This document shows positions 17,340 through 25,339 of a stretch of DNA of 64,000 nucleotides, one piece after another. The position numbers and the translations under genes were made by a program. Origin of the DNA: SHWB01 sp050246875. GTDB lineage: Bacteria; Pseudomonadota; Alphaproteobacteria; UBA6615. The stretch spans positions 62,001 to 126,000 of the forward strand of contig JBFWVF010000009.1 of the NCBI GenBank assembly GCA_050246875.1, in the 5' to 3' direction. A model generated the notes under the pieces. It had not been told where the DNA came from, did no database searches, and was given only the letters and a program-made list of their open reading frames with translations. Position 1 is the first letter of the stretch. Each line of letters opens with the position of its first letter.

Positions 17340-18626
17340 TCAGACCTTTGCCAGCGCCTGCTCGAGGTCGGCGAGGATGTCGTCGACATGCTCGATGCCG
17401 ATCGAGAGGCGGACATAGCCCGGCGTCACGCCGGCTTGCAGCAGCTCGTCGCCGTCAAGCTGGCTGTGCGTCGTCGTCGCTGGATGGATGGCGAGCGAAC
17501 GGGCATCGCCAATGTTGGCGACGTGATAGAACATGCCGAGGGCGTCGATGAACTTGCGGCCGGCCTCGACGCCGCCGGCAAGCTCCATCCCGACGAGGCC
17601 GCCATACCCGCCCTTCAGGCCGGCATCGGCGCGCCGCCGCGCCTCGCCCTTCATCAGGCCCGGGTAGATGACGTTCGATACCTTCTTTTGTTTCGTCAGC
17701 CAGTCGGCGACCTTCGCCGCGTTGGCGCAGTGACGCTCCATGCGCAGGGCGACCGTCTCGATGCCCTGCAGGAACTGGAAGGCGTTGTGCGGCGACAGCG
17801 CGGCGCCGACGTCGCGTAGCAGCGTGACGCGGGCCTTGATTGCATAGGCGATTGGGCCGAGCGGCTTCACCGCCTGGGTCCATACCGCGCCGTGGTAGCT
17901 GGGGTCGGGCTGGTTGAGCAGCGGGAAGCGGTCGGCGTGCTTCTCCCAGTCGAAGTTGCCGCCGTCGATGAGGATGCCGCCGATCGAGGTGCCGTGACCA
18001 CCGAGGTACTTCGTCAGCGAGTACATGACGACCGCGGCCCCGTGGTCGAACGGCCGGCAGATCAGCGGCGTCGCCGTGTTGTCGACGATCAGCGGCACGC
18101 CAAGCGAGCGGCCGATGGCCGCCACTTCGGCGATCGGGAAGACTTCCAGCTTCGGGTTGGGCAGGCTCTCCGCGTAGTACGCGCGCGTCTTCGCGTCGGT
18201 GGCGCGGCGGAAGTTTTCCGGGTCGGCCGGATCGACGAAGCGCACCTCGACGCCCATGTCGCGCAGCGTGTTCTTGAACAGGTTCCAGGTGCCGCCGTAG
18301 ATGTCGGTGGAGCATACGAAGTTGTCGCCCGCGCGCGCGATGTTGAGCACGGCGAACATCGACGCGGCCTGGCCCGAGGACAGGCCGAGCGCCGCCACGC
18401 CGCCTTCGATCGCCGCCATGCGCTGCTCCAGCACATCGACGGTCGGGTTCATGATGCGGGTGTAGATGTTGCCCAGTTCCTTGAGCGCGAACAGGTTGGC
18501 GGCGTGCTCGGTGTTGCGGAACTGGTAGCTCGTGGTCTGGTGGATCGGCACCGCGACCGAGCCCGTGGCGGGATCCGCGCGCCATCCGGCGTGCAGCGCG
18601 AGGGTCTCGGGATGCTTGCTGGTCAT
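17340..18626 (-). CDS. metY: O-acetylhomoserine sulfhydrylase (aminocarboxypropyltransferase)
   Basis: A 428-residue PLP enzyme of the Cys/Met metabolism family that makes homocysteine from O-acetylhomoserine and sulfide. The PLP lysine is K206 in YSLTKYLGGHG; the substrate/cofactor motifs HAGWRADPATGSVAVPIHQTTSY, RIMNPTVDVLEQRMAAIEGG and VDNTATPLICRPFDHGA are all present. Length and the long ATTTHSQL segment near residue 380 fit MetY rather than the shorter cystathionine enzymes. The ATG at 18626 is preceded by GAAGGA. A divergent spacer of 209 bp separates it from the valine operon; no recognised SAM riboswitch was found in it. Confidence 0.93.
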   Translation of the reverse strand: MTSKHPETLALHAGWRADPATGSVAVPIHQTTSYQFRNTEHAANLFALKELGNIYTRIMNPTVDVLEQRMAAIEGGVAALGLSSGQAASMFAVLNIARAGDNFVCSTDIYGGTWNLFKNTLRDMGVEVRFVDPADPENFRRATDAKTRAYYAESLPNPKLEVFPIAEVAAIGRSLGVPLIVDNTATPLICRPFDHGAAVVMYSLTKYLGGHGTSIGGILIDGGNFDWEKHADRFPLLNQPDPSYHGAVWTQAVKPLGPIAYAIKARVTLLRDVGAALSPHNAFQFLQGIETVALRMERHCANAAKVADWLTKQKKVSNVIYPGLMKGEARRRADAGLKGGYGGLVGMELAGGVEAGRKFIDALGMFYHVANIGDARSLAIHPATTTHSQLDGDELLQAGVTPGYVRLSIGIEHVDDILADLEQALAKV

Positions 18627-18754
18627 GGGGTCCTTCCAGAGCTGTCGTTGGGCGGCCGCCTGGCGTGGGCTGCCGCGGGCAAGGGAACCGTCCGCCACAC
18701 GCCTGTCAAGGCGGCATGTGGAATGGGATTTTTCCACGCGATCAACATGTGATT

Positions 18755-18769
18755 ATTGCCGCCGGCAAT
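18755..18769. promoter_or_regulatory. Dyad upstream of the valine-catabolism promoter
   Basis: ATTGCC-GCC-GGCAAT is a perfect 6-bp inverted repeat with a 3-base spacer, placed two bases upstream of the -35 box of the putative promoter for the isobutyryl-CoA dehydrogenase operon. The position suggests an operator; which regulator binds is unknown. Confidence 0.35.
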
Positions 18770-18771
18770 CC

Positions 18772-18799
18772 TTGCCCGGCCGCGCTGGCTGGCTAATAT
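18772..18799 (+). promoter_or_regulatory. Candidate sigma-70 promoter of the valine-catabolism operon
   Basis: TTGCCC (18772-18777) and TAATAT (18794-18799) are separated by 16 bases and lie 37 bp upstream of the GTG start of the acyl-CoA dehydrogenase. The TAATAT box is conspicuous in this GC-rich sequence. Confidence 0.5.
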
Positions 18800-18835
18800 C
18801 CGCCCGCGCCAACTTCCGCCGGACGCCGAGGAACC

Positions 18836-19975
18836 GTGGATTTCGATCTGACCGACGAACATCGCGCCATCGTCGACATGACGCGCGACTTCGCCCAGGG
18901 CGAGATGCTGCCTCATGCGGCGGAGTGGGACGAGAAGGCCATCTTTCCGGTCGATACGCTGCGCGGCGCCGCGGCCCTCGGTCTGGGTGCGATCTATTGC
19001 GGCGAGGCCAATGGCGGCACCGGGCTCGGGCGGCTCGAGGCGGCGCTGATCTTCGAGGAACTGGCCGCGGCCTGTCCTTCCACGGCAGCCTATATCTCCA
19101 TCCACAACATGGCGGCGTGGATGATCGACCGCTTCGGCAGTGACGCCCAGCGCGCGGCTTTCGTTCCGAAACTTGCGACGATGGAGCACTTCGCCAGCTA
19201 CTGCCTGACGGAGCCCGGTGCCGGCTCCGACGCCGCATCGCTCCGCACGCGGGCCGAACGCGATGGCGATGACTACGTCATCAACGGCGAGAAGGCATTC
19301 ATCTCCGGCGGCTCTGCCTCGGACATCTATGTCGCGATGGTGCGGACGGGCGGGGAGGGGCCGAAGGGCATTTCCTGCGTCGTCGTGCCGAAGGACGCGC
19401 CTGGCCTCGAGTTCGGCAAGCGCGAGAAGAAGCTCGGCTGGAACTCGCAACCGACCGCCGCCGTCATCTTCAAGGACTGTCGTGTACCGGTCGCCAACCG
19501 GCTGGGGGCCGAGGGCGAAGGCTTCAAGATTGCCATGGCCGGCCTCGACGGCGGCCGCATCAACATCGGTGCCTGTTCGGTCGGCGGTGCCCGCGCCTGC
19601 CTCGAGGCGACACGCGAGCACCTGAAGCAGCGCCGGCAGTTCGGCCAGCCGCTGGCGGAGTTCCAGGCCCTGCAGTTCCGCCTCGCCGACATGGCGACCG
19701 ACCTCGAGACGGCCCGCGTGATGCTGCATCGCGCCGCATGGATGATGGACAACGGGCGACATGGCACCACCGTCGCCGCGGCCATGGCCAAGCGCGTCGC
19801 GACCGATGCCGGCTTCGACATCGTCAACCAGGCGATGCAGCTCCACGGCGGCTATGGCTATCTCAAGGAATTTCCCATCGAGCGCTATCTGCGCGATCTG
19901 CGCGTTCATCAGATCCTCGAGGGGACGAACGAGATCATGCGGGTGATCATCTCGCGCGACGTCCTGCGGCAGTAG
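18836..19975 (+). CDS. Acyl-CoA dehydrogenase, probably isobutyryl-CoA dehydrogenase
   Basis: A 379-residue FAD flavoprotein of the acyl-CoA dehydrogenase family. The FAD/substrate motif YCLTEPGAGSDAASL and the catalytic base E362 in HQILEGTNEIMRVI are present, as is the conserved MQLHGGYGYLKEFPIERYLRDLR. Genes for 3-hydroxyisobutyryl-CoA hydrolase and 3-hydroxyisobutyrate dehydrogenase follow directly. This context points to oxidation of isobutyryl-CoA to methacrylyl-CoA in valine breakdown, passing electrons to ETF. The start is a GTG at 18836; no ATG fits the family N-terminus. A branched- or short-chain acyl-CoA preference other than isobutyryl cannot be excluded. Confidence 0.88.
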   Translation: MDFDLTDEHRAIVDMTRDFAQGEMLPHAAEWDEKAIFPVDTLRGAAALGLGAIYCGEANGGTGLGRLEAALIFEELAAACPSTAAYISIHNMAAWMIDRFGSDAQRAAFVPKLATMEHFASYCLTEPGAGSDAASLRTRAERDGDDYVINGEKAFISGGSASDIYVAMVRTGGEGPKGISCVVVPKDAPGLEFGKREKKLGWNSQPTAAVIFKDCRVPVANRLGAEGEGFKIAMAGLDGGRINIGACSVGGARACLEATREHLKQRRQFGQPLAEFQALQFRLADMATDLETARVMLHRAAWMMDNGRHGTTVAAAMAKRVATDAGFDIVNQAMQLHGGYGYLKEFPIERYLRDLRVHQILEGTNEIMRVIISRDVLRQ

Positions 19976-19992
19976 TTCCGGATCCCGAGTTC

Positions 19993-21084
19993 ATGACCGA
20001 CGAGTCAGACGTATTGCTGGAGCGGCGCGGCCGGGTCGGTCTCGTGACGCTCAACAAGCCGCGCGCGCTCAACGCTCTCTCGCTGTCGATGATCGGTACG
20101 ATGGAGCCGGTGCTGCGCGAGTGGGCGCGCAACGACGCCGTCGGGCTTGTGGTCATCCAGGGGGCGGGCGACCGCGCCTTCTGCGCCGGCGGCGACATCC
20201 GCGACCTCTACGAGCAGCCGCGCGACGGCGACTTCGGGCCGCGCTACTACGCGGCCGAATACCTCCTGAACGTGCTGGTCCATCACTACCCGAAGCCCTG
20301 GGTGTCGTTGATGGACGGTGTCACCATGGGCGGTGGGGTCGGCGTATCGGTCCATGGTTCGCACCGCGTGGTCACGGAGCGAACGGTCTTCGCCATGCCG
20401 GAGACCGGCATCGGCCTGTTTCCCGACATCGGCGCCGCGTGGTTCTTGCCGCGGCTGGCGGGTGAGACCGGTATGTTCATGGGCCTTACCGGCTACCGCC
20501 TGCGCGCGGCCGACTGCGTGTGGACGGGCATCGGCGACGTCCACGTGCCCGCCGGCAAGCTGCCGGCACTGATCGATGCGCTCGCCGGGCTGTCGGCCGT
20601 GAGCAATGCCGCCATCGACGCGCTGCTGGCCGGTTTCGCCGAGGACCCCGGCCCGGCGCCGCTTGCGGCAATGCGATCGGCGATCGATCGCTGCTTTTCC
20701 GGCCGGTCGATCGAGGAGGTGCTCGGCCGGCTGGGGGCCGAGGGCAGCGAATGGGCCGACAGCCAGGCGAAGATCCTCGCCACCAAGTCGCCGACCAGCC
20801 TGAAGATCACCTTCCGCCAGTTGCGCGAGGGCCGTTGCCTGTCTGCCTTCGCCGAGGCGATGCGCATGGAGTACCGCATGGCCTGCGGCTGCTGGCGCGG
20901 CCACGACTTCTTCGAGGGCATTCGAGCCGTCGTCATCGACAAGGACAATGCGCCGCAGTGGCGGCCGGCGGAGCTTGCCGGTGTGCGCGCGGCGGACATC
21001 GAGGGATATTTCGCGCCGGTCGACGGCGAGCCGGACTTTGCTGCGGTCGCTGCCTGGGCCGGCGGGCCCGGCCGCGGGCGCTAG
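19993..21084 (+). CDS. 3-Hydroxyisobutyryl-CoA hydrolase
   Basis: A 363-residue crotonase-superfamily thioesterase that releases 3-hydroxyisobutyrate from its CoA ester, the step that makes valine degradation distinct. The subfamily signature is complete: FCAGGDIRDLYE, MDGVTMGGGVGVSVHG and MPETGIGLFPDIGAAWFLPR, with E137 and D145 matching the catalytic pair of human HIBCH. The extended C-terminal half (KSPTSLKITFRQLREG, MEYRMACGCWRGHDFFEGIRAVVIDKD) is also diagnostic. The ATG at 19993 is 17 bp after the dehydrogenase stop, so the genes form an operon. Confidence 0.93.
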   Translation: MTDESDVLLERRGRVGLVTLNKPRALNALSLSMIGTMEPVLREWARNDAVGLVVIQGAGDRAFCAGGDIRDLYEQPRDGDFGPRYYAAEYLLNVLVHHYPKPWVSLMDGVTMGGGVGVSVHGSHRVVTERTVFAMPETGIGLFPDIGAAWFLPRLAGETGMFMGLTGYRLRAADCVWTGIGDVHVPAGKLPALIDALAGLSAVSNAAIDALLAGFAEDPGPAPLAAMRSAIDRCFSGRSIEEVLGRLGAEGSEWADSQAKILATKSPTSLKITFRQLREGRCLSAFAEAMRMEYRMACGCWRGHDFFEGIRAVVIDKDNAPQWRPAELAGVRAADIEGYFAPVDGEPDFAAVAAWAGGPGRGR

Positions 21085-21107
21085 GACATCACACAGGGGA
21101 GACGCGT

Positions 21108-21995
21108 ATGGCGACCATCGGCTTCATCGGCCTCGGCAACATGGGCGGCCCCATGGTGGCGAACCTCGTCAAGGCCGGGCACGCGGTGCAGGCGTTCGAC
21201 CTCTCGGCCGGGGCGCTCGAGCGGGCGGTGGCGGCTGGAGCAAAGGCCGCGCCGAATGCGGCGGCCACGGCCGCCGGCGCCGACGTGATCCTGACCATGC
21301 TGCCGGCCGGCCCGCACGTGCGTGCGGTGTGGCTGGAGAAGGACAAGGTCTTGGAAGCGGCGAAGCCGGGCGCGCTGCTGATCGACTCCTCGACGATCGA
21401 TCCGGAAACGGCCCGCGCGGTCGTGGAAGCCGCGAGCAAGCGCGGCCTCGACATGCTGGACGCGCCGGTGTCGGGTGGCGTCGGCGGCGCCACGGCGGGC
21501 ACCCTGACCTTCATGTGCGGCGGCACCGACGCCGCCTTCGCGCGCGCCAAGCCGATCCTCGAGAAGATGGGCAAGAACATCTTCCACGCCGGCGGCCCCG
21601 GCGCCGGGCAGGCGGCCAAGCTGTGCAACAACCTGATGATGGCGATCGAGATGATCGCCGTGTCCGAGGGCTTCGCGCTGGCGGAAAAGCTTGGCCTGTC
21701 GCACGACAGCCTGTGGAAGATCGCCTCGACCGCGACGAGCGCCTGCTGGTCGATGGTCAACTACTGTCCGGTGCCGGGGCCGGTGCCGACCTCGCCGGCC
21801 AATCGCGACTACCAGGCAGGCTTCACCACGGCGATGATGCTCAAGGACCTCAAGTTGGCGCAGGACGCGGCGAAGGCTGCCGGCGCGCCGACCGTGCTCG
21901 GGCCCGAGGCGACGCGTCTCTTCCAGTCGCACAACGATGCCGGAAAGTCCGGCCTCGATTTCTCGTCGATCTACACGCTGGTGGCCGGCAAGTAG
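21108..21995 (+). CDS. mmsB: 3-Hydroxyisobutyrate dehydrogenase
   Basis: A 295-residue NAD(P)-dependent beta-hydroxyacid dehydrogenase converting 3-hydroxyisobutyrate to methylmalonate semialdehyde. The Rossmann motif GFIGLGNMGGPMVANL opens the protein; the substrate-binding motif DAPVSGGVGGATAGTL (118-133) and catalytic K171 in GAGQAAKLCNNLM are intact. The C-terminal all-alpha domain ends GLDFSSIYTLV, as usual. The ATG at 21108 follows CAGGGGAG. It lies 23 bp after the hydrolase gene, whose product supplies its substrate. No methylmalonate semialdehyde dehydrogenase gene (mmsA) is in the window. Confidence 0.93.
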   Translation: MATIGFIGLGNMGGPMVANLVKAGHAVQAFDLSAGALERAVAAGAKAAPNAAATAAGADVILTMLPAGPHVRAVWLEKDKVLEAAKPGALLIDSSTIDPETARAVVEAASKRGLDMLDAPVSGGVGGATAGTLTFMCGGTDAAFARAKPILEKMGKNIFHAGGPGAGQAAKLCNNLMMAIEMIAVSEGFALAEKLGLSHDSLWKIASTATSACWSMVNYCPVPGPVPTSPANRDYQAGFTTAMMLKDLKLAQDAAKAAGAPTVLGPEATRLFQSHNDAGKSGLDFSSIYTLVAGK

Positions 21996-22021
21996 CCATC
22001 GCTTCGGGGAAGGATTCCGCC

Positions 22022-22834
22022 ATGACCGACCGTTATGCCGCCTATCGGCGCACTTTCGAGATCGACACGCCGGCACCGCGCGTACTGCGCCTGACATTCA
22101 ACAGGCCGGAGACCTACAATTCGCTGGACGTGAACGGGCATCATGACATCACCAACATCTGGCGCGACATCGACAAGGATCCCGACATTTCGGTCGTGAT
22201 CCTGACCGGCAAGGGGAAGGCCTTCTCCTCCGGCGGCGATTTCTCGATGGTCGAGCGCAACTACAAGGATCCCACCGCACGCCTCGCCGCCTGGAAGGAA
22301 GGCCGCGACCTGGTGATGAACATCCTCGAGTGCAACAAGCCCATCGTGTCGGCCATCAACGGCGTGGCGGTGGGAGCGGGGCTCGTTTCGGCGCTGCTCG
22401 CCGACGTGTCGATCGCCGGGCGCAAGGCGCGCATCATCGATGGCCACACCAAGCTCGGCGTTGCCGCCGGCGACCACGCGGCGATCTGCTGGCCGCTGCT
22501 GTGCGGCATGGCCAAGTCGAAGTACCTGCTGATGCTTTGCGAGCCCGTCGATGGCACCGAGGCCGAGCGCATCGGTCTCGTCTCGATGGTGGTTGACGAC
22601 GAGCAGTTGCAGGACAAGGCGATCGAGGTTGCCACGCGCATCGTCAACGGACCGCCGTCGGCCATCCGCATGACCAAGTACGCACTCAACAACTGGTACC
22701 GTGCGATGTGGCCGACCTTCGACGCTTCGATGGCGCTCGAGATGATCGGCTTCGCCTCGCCCGAACTGCCGGAAGGGCTTGCCGCCCTGCGCGAGAAGCG
22801 GGCCCCGAAGTTCGATCCCGAGAGCCCGGTCTAG
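22022..22834 (+). CDS. Crotonase-like (enoyl-CoA hydratase/isomerase family) protein lacking hydratase glutamates
   Basis: A 270-residue crotonase-fold protein in the valine operon, 26 bp after mmsB. The CoA-binding oxyanion region (FSSGGDFSMVE, AINGVAVGAG) and the hexamer core are clear. However, alignment by eye to rat enoyl-CoA hydratase places V122 where catalytic Glu144 should be and H142 (in DGHTKLG) where Glu164 should be. A normal water addition to methacrylyl-CoA is therefore doubtful, although position in the operon would suit that missing step. It may catalyse another crotonase reaction, for example hydrolysis or isomerisation. The ATG at 22022 has a GGGGAAGG box. Confidence 0.82.
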   Translation: MTDRYAAYRRTFEIDTPAPRVLRLTFNRPETYNSLDVNGHHDITNIWRDIDKDPDISVVILTGKGKAFSSGGDFSMVERNYKDPTARLAAWKEGRDLVMNILECNKPIVSAINGVAVGAGLVSALLADVSIAGRKARIIDGHTKLGVAAGDHAAICWPLLCGMAKSKYLLMLCEPVDGTEAERIGLVSMVVDDEQLQDKAIEVATRIVNGPPSAIRMTKYALNNWYRAMWPTFDASMALEMIGFASPELPEGLAALREKRAPKFDPESPV

Positions 22835-22839
22835 TCGCC

Positions 22840-22860
22840 GGGCCGCCGCTCGCGGCCCTT
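22840..22860 (+). terminator. Possible terminator after the valine operon
   Basis: GGGCCGC (22840-22846) pairs with GCGGCCC (22852-22858) around a 5-base loop, directly after the crotonase-like gene. Only two T residues follow, so termination may be weak. Confidence 0.4.
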
Positions 22861-23012
22861 CACGCATTCCCGATCGGCCGCGTTCGCGGCTCGCTCCCGT
22901 GTGACCGGCCGGGCCTCACGGTAGCCCGGCATGTCGCGTTAGGCGCTCCTTAACCCGGCTGCTCCAGTATCAACGGCCGAAGAGGGCTATCCGTGTAACC
23001 GGAGCGCGTGCC

Positions 23013-23495
23013 GTGAAGACCGTCTACCTCGCGACCATCGCCCAGCTGGAGCGCATGCACCGTCAGTTTCTCGAGGTGGTGAAGTCGGAACTCGACCGCC
23101 TCGACATCCGCGACATCAACAACGTGCAGGCGCTGATCCTCTACAATATCGGCGGCGACGAAATGACCGTCGGCGAGCTGACCCTGCGGGGCTACTACCT
23201 CGGCTCGAACGTCTCCTACAACGTCAAGAAGATGACGGAACACGGCTATCTCGACCAGCAGCGTTCGGCGCATGACCGCCGCTCGGTGCGGGTGCGCCTG
23301 TCGGAAAAGGGGCTCGAGCTCTCGCGTCATCTCGAGGCGATGTTCGACCGCCACATCGCCGAGATCGCCAACAGCATGGAGCCCGAGGAAGTCGCCGTCG
23401 CCAGCCAGCACCTGCGCAATATCGAGCGCTTCTGGCTGCAGCAACTCGGCTTCGGTCCGCGCATCGTCGACTTCACGCGCGTCGCCGCCGCCTGA
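23013..23495 (+). CDS. MarR-type winged-helix regulator
   Basis: A 160-residue protein with a MarR-like winged helix (VQALILYNIGGDEMTVGEL, GSNVSYNVKKMTEHGYLDQQRSAHDRRSVRVRLSEKG) flanked by helical dimerisation segments at both ends. The wing motif DRRSVRVRLSEKG is characteristic. It resembles the LdtR-like MarR branch of alphaproteobacteria, though I hold that loosely. The start is GTG at 23013; no better start exists. It lies 178 bp downstream of the valine operon on the same strand and could regulate it or the following TRAP binding protein; the sequence does not decide. Confidence 0.8.
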   Translation: MKTVYLATIAQLERMHRQFLEVVKSELDRLDIRDINNVQALILYNIGGDEMTVGELTLRGYYLGSNVSYNVKKMTEHGYLDQQRSAHDRRSVRVRLSEKGLELSRHLEAMFDRHIAEIANSMEPEEVAVASQHLRNIERFWLQQLGFGPRIVDFTRVAAA

Positions 23496-23601
23496 CGGCA
23501 CGCGGCGATCGTTGCGACCGGCGGATTTCCCAGCGCGCGGACTCCGCGCGGTACAATGGCACGACGATTGCGACGGGTGACCTCCAGCAGGAGGTATTCC
23601 C

Positions 23602-24684
23602 ATGCGCAATCGTATCAAGCTGCTTCCCATCGCCGCTGCCGCGGGCGTCCTGACCATTACAGCGGCAACCGGTGCCGCTGCCGAGGCCTACAAGCTCCGT
23701 CTCGGGTCCGGTCATCCGCCGGGCCAGCATTACGTCGATCTGCTGCACAGCTTCTTCGTGCCGCAGGTCAAGGAGCGCGTCGCCGCGCGCACCAGCCACA
23801 CGGTCGACATTCTCGAAGCCTATTCCGGCTCCGTCGTGAAGGTATCGGAAACGCTGGTCGGCGTGCAGAACGGTATCGTCGATATCGGCGGCATGTGCTA
23901 CTGCTTCGAGCCATCGCGGCTGCAGTTGCACGTCTTCCAGGCTTGGGCGCCGTTCGGCACGCCCGACGCCGCGACCAGCCTCGCCATCGTCCACGACATG
24001 TACAACGAGATGCCCGAGCTCTCGGGCACCTTCGAGGCGAAGTACGATCAGAAGGTCATCGCCCTCATCGGGCAGAACAACTACGACATCATCTCGAAGA
24101 CGCCGCTCGAGGGCCTCGGCAGCCTCAGGGGCATGAAGATCGGCGGTGCTGGCGCCAACCTGCCCTGGGTCGGACTCGCCGGTGCGGTGCCAGTGCAGAC
24201 CTCGGGACCGATCATGTACACCTCGCTGCAGACCGGCGTGTACGACGGCGCGATCATCCACGTCTCGCTCGCGGATGGGCTCAAGCTCTACGAGGTGGCG
24301 AAGAACTACGCAAAGGTCGGCTTCGGCTCGATCGCGTGGCACGGTCTCCAGATCAACCTCGATACCTGGAACCGACTGCCGAAAGAGGTTCGCGACATCA
24401 TCGCCGAAGTCGGCATGGAGTACGAGGCGAAGACCGGCACCTACGTCAACGAGTTCGAGGTCAACGGCTTCAAGCGGCTCGAGGGGCTTGGCGTGAAGAT
24501 CGCCGCCGTCGACGCCGCCGAGAAGGCGAAGTGGGCCGCGATGCTGAAGGATTGGCCGAACGAGAAGGCGAAGGAAGCCGACAAGGACGGCCTGCCCGGC
24601 ACGCGCACAGTCAACCTGCTCCTCTCGACGGCCGAGAAGCACGGCTACAAGTGGCCGGTGCGCTACGAGGTGACCGGCAAGTAG
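23602..24684 (+). CDS. TRAP transporter substrate-binding protein (DctP family)
   Basis: A 360-residue periplasmic binding protein with a signal peptide (MRNRIKLLPIAAAAGVLTIT, cleavage near AAA-EAY at about residue 27). The mature protein shows DctP-family features: YKLRLGSGHPPGQHY at the first strand, VSETLVGVQNGIVDIGGM, LRGMKIGGAGANLPWVGLAGAVPV and SLQTGVYDGAIIHVSLADGLKLYEVAKNYAKVG. It would deliver an organic acid to a sodium-driven DctQM permease. No DctQ or DctM gene is adjacent, so the partner permease is elsewhere or the protein has another role. AGGAGG precedes the ATG. Confidence 0.9.
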   Translation: MRNRIKLLPIAAAAGVLTITAATGAAAEAYKLRLGSGHPPGQHYVDLLHSFFVPQVKERVAARTSHTVDILEAYSGSVVKVSETLVGVQNGIVDIGGMCYCFEPSRLQLHVFQAWAPFGTPDAATSLAIVHDMYNEMPELSGTFEAKYDQKVIALIGQNNYDIISKTPLEGLGSLRGMKIGGAGANLPWVGLAGAVPVQTSGPIMYTSLQTGVYDGAIIHVSLADGLKLYEVAKNYAKVGFGSIAWHGLQINLDTWNRLPKEVRDIIAEVGMEYEAKTGTYVNEFEVNGFKRLEGLGVKIAAVDAAEKAKWAAMLKDWPNEKAKEADKDGLPGTRTVNLLLSTAEKHGYKWPVRYEVTGK

Positions 24685-24710
24685 CCGCGGCACTCGGTGC
24701 AGGAACGGTC

Positions 24711-24747
24711 GGGCCGGCCGCGGTGTTCAACGCCGCGGCCGGCCCTT
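24711..24747. terminator. Shared terminator overlapping the end of the DUF488 gene
   Basis: A perfect 13-bp stem, GGGCCGGCCGCGG (24711-24723) with CCGCGGCCGGCCC (24733-24745), encloses a 9-base loop. The stop codon of the minus-strand DUF488 gene (24727-24729) lies inside the loop, so one arm is coding. It sits between two convergent genes. Confidence 0.6.
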
Positions 24748-25338
24748 GCCGCGTATTTCGGCCCCGTCGCCAGTCCACGCCAGCGCGTGCCCGCGCTGGC
24801 CGTAGGCGCGGGCCAGTGCCGCGGCATCGTCGCCCAACAGGTCGGCGGCCTCACCCGTCTGCGCGAGCAGCCGCCGCTCCGTCTCCGCATGCGTCTCGCG
24901 ACGGCCGTCGGCAAGCAGATGCGTGACGGTGAGGCCTCGCGCGGCGAGATGCCGGGCTACGAGAACGGTGCGATGGCAGTCGAGCGGCTCGCGCTCGGCG
25001 CACATCAGCGCCACCCGATGCGCGCCGGCACCCTTCTCGACGCGGTCGAGGTCGGCCTGGAAGGCCGGCGAGCCCGCGAGCAGGTCGTAGTCGACGCGGC
25101 CGTTGCGCCAGACAGCCGGATCCTCGGACCGTGCGCCCAGTTCCCGGCCGAGAAAGACGTAGGCGATTCCCGCGTCGGCGAGACTGCCGGCCAGCGCTTC
25201 GCGGTTGAACTGCGGGTGCCGCCGCGACCACGGCCGCGAACGGACATCGGCGACGGCAGTGATGCCGGCGGCCGCAAGCAGACCGATGAAGTGCTCGATC
25301 GGGTGACTGGAATGCCCGATCGTCCAGATATCCCGCAC
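24727..25338 (-). CDS. DUF488 family protein
   Basis: A 203-residue protein of the DUF488 family. Diagnostic segments are DIWTIGHSSHPIEHFIGLL at the start, VADVRSRPWSRRHPQFNRE in the first third and ALMCAEREPLDCHRTVLVARHL, in which Cys and His residues are conserved in the family. Function is not established for the family. I use the GTG at 25338, one base after the rpoH stop (TGAGGTG), because the protein family begins exactly there; a longer frame would overlap rpoH with Arg-rich sequence. It is therefore probably the second gene of an rpoH transcript, which could make it heat-induced (inference). Confidence 0.78.
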   Translation of the reverse strand: MRDIWTIGHSSHPIEHFIGLLAAAGITAVADVRSRPWSRRHPQFNREALAGSLADAGIAYVFLGRELGARSEDPAVWRNGRVDYDLLAGSPAFQADLDRVEKGAGAHRVALMCAEREPLDCHRTVLVARHLAARGLTVTHLLADGRRETHAETERRLLAQTGEAADLLGDDAAALARAYGQRGHALAWTGDGAEIRGKGRPRR

Positions 25339-25339
25339 C

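Noticed and set aside
18627..18835. A possible SAM riboswitch in the metY leader
   Set aside because: A GC-rich partial hairpin can be drawn, but I could not match the conserved core of SAM-II, SAM/SAH or SAH riboswitches.
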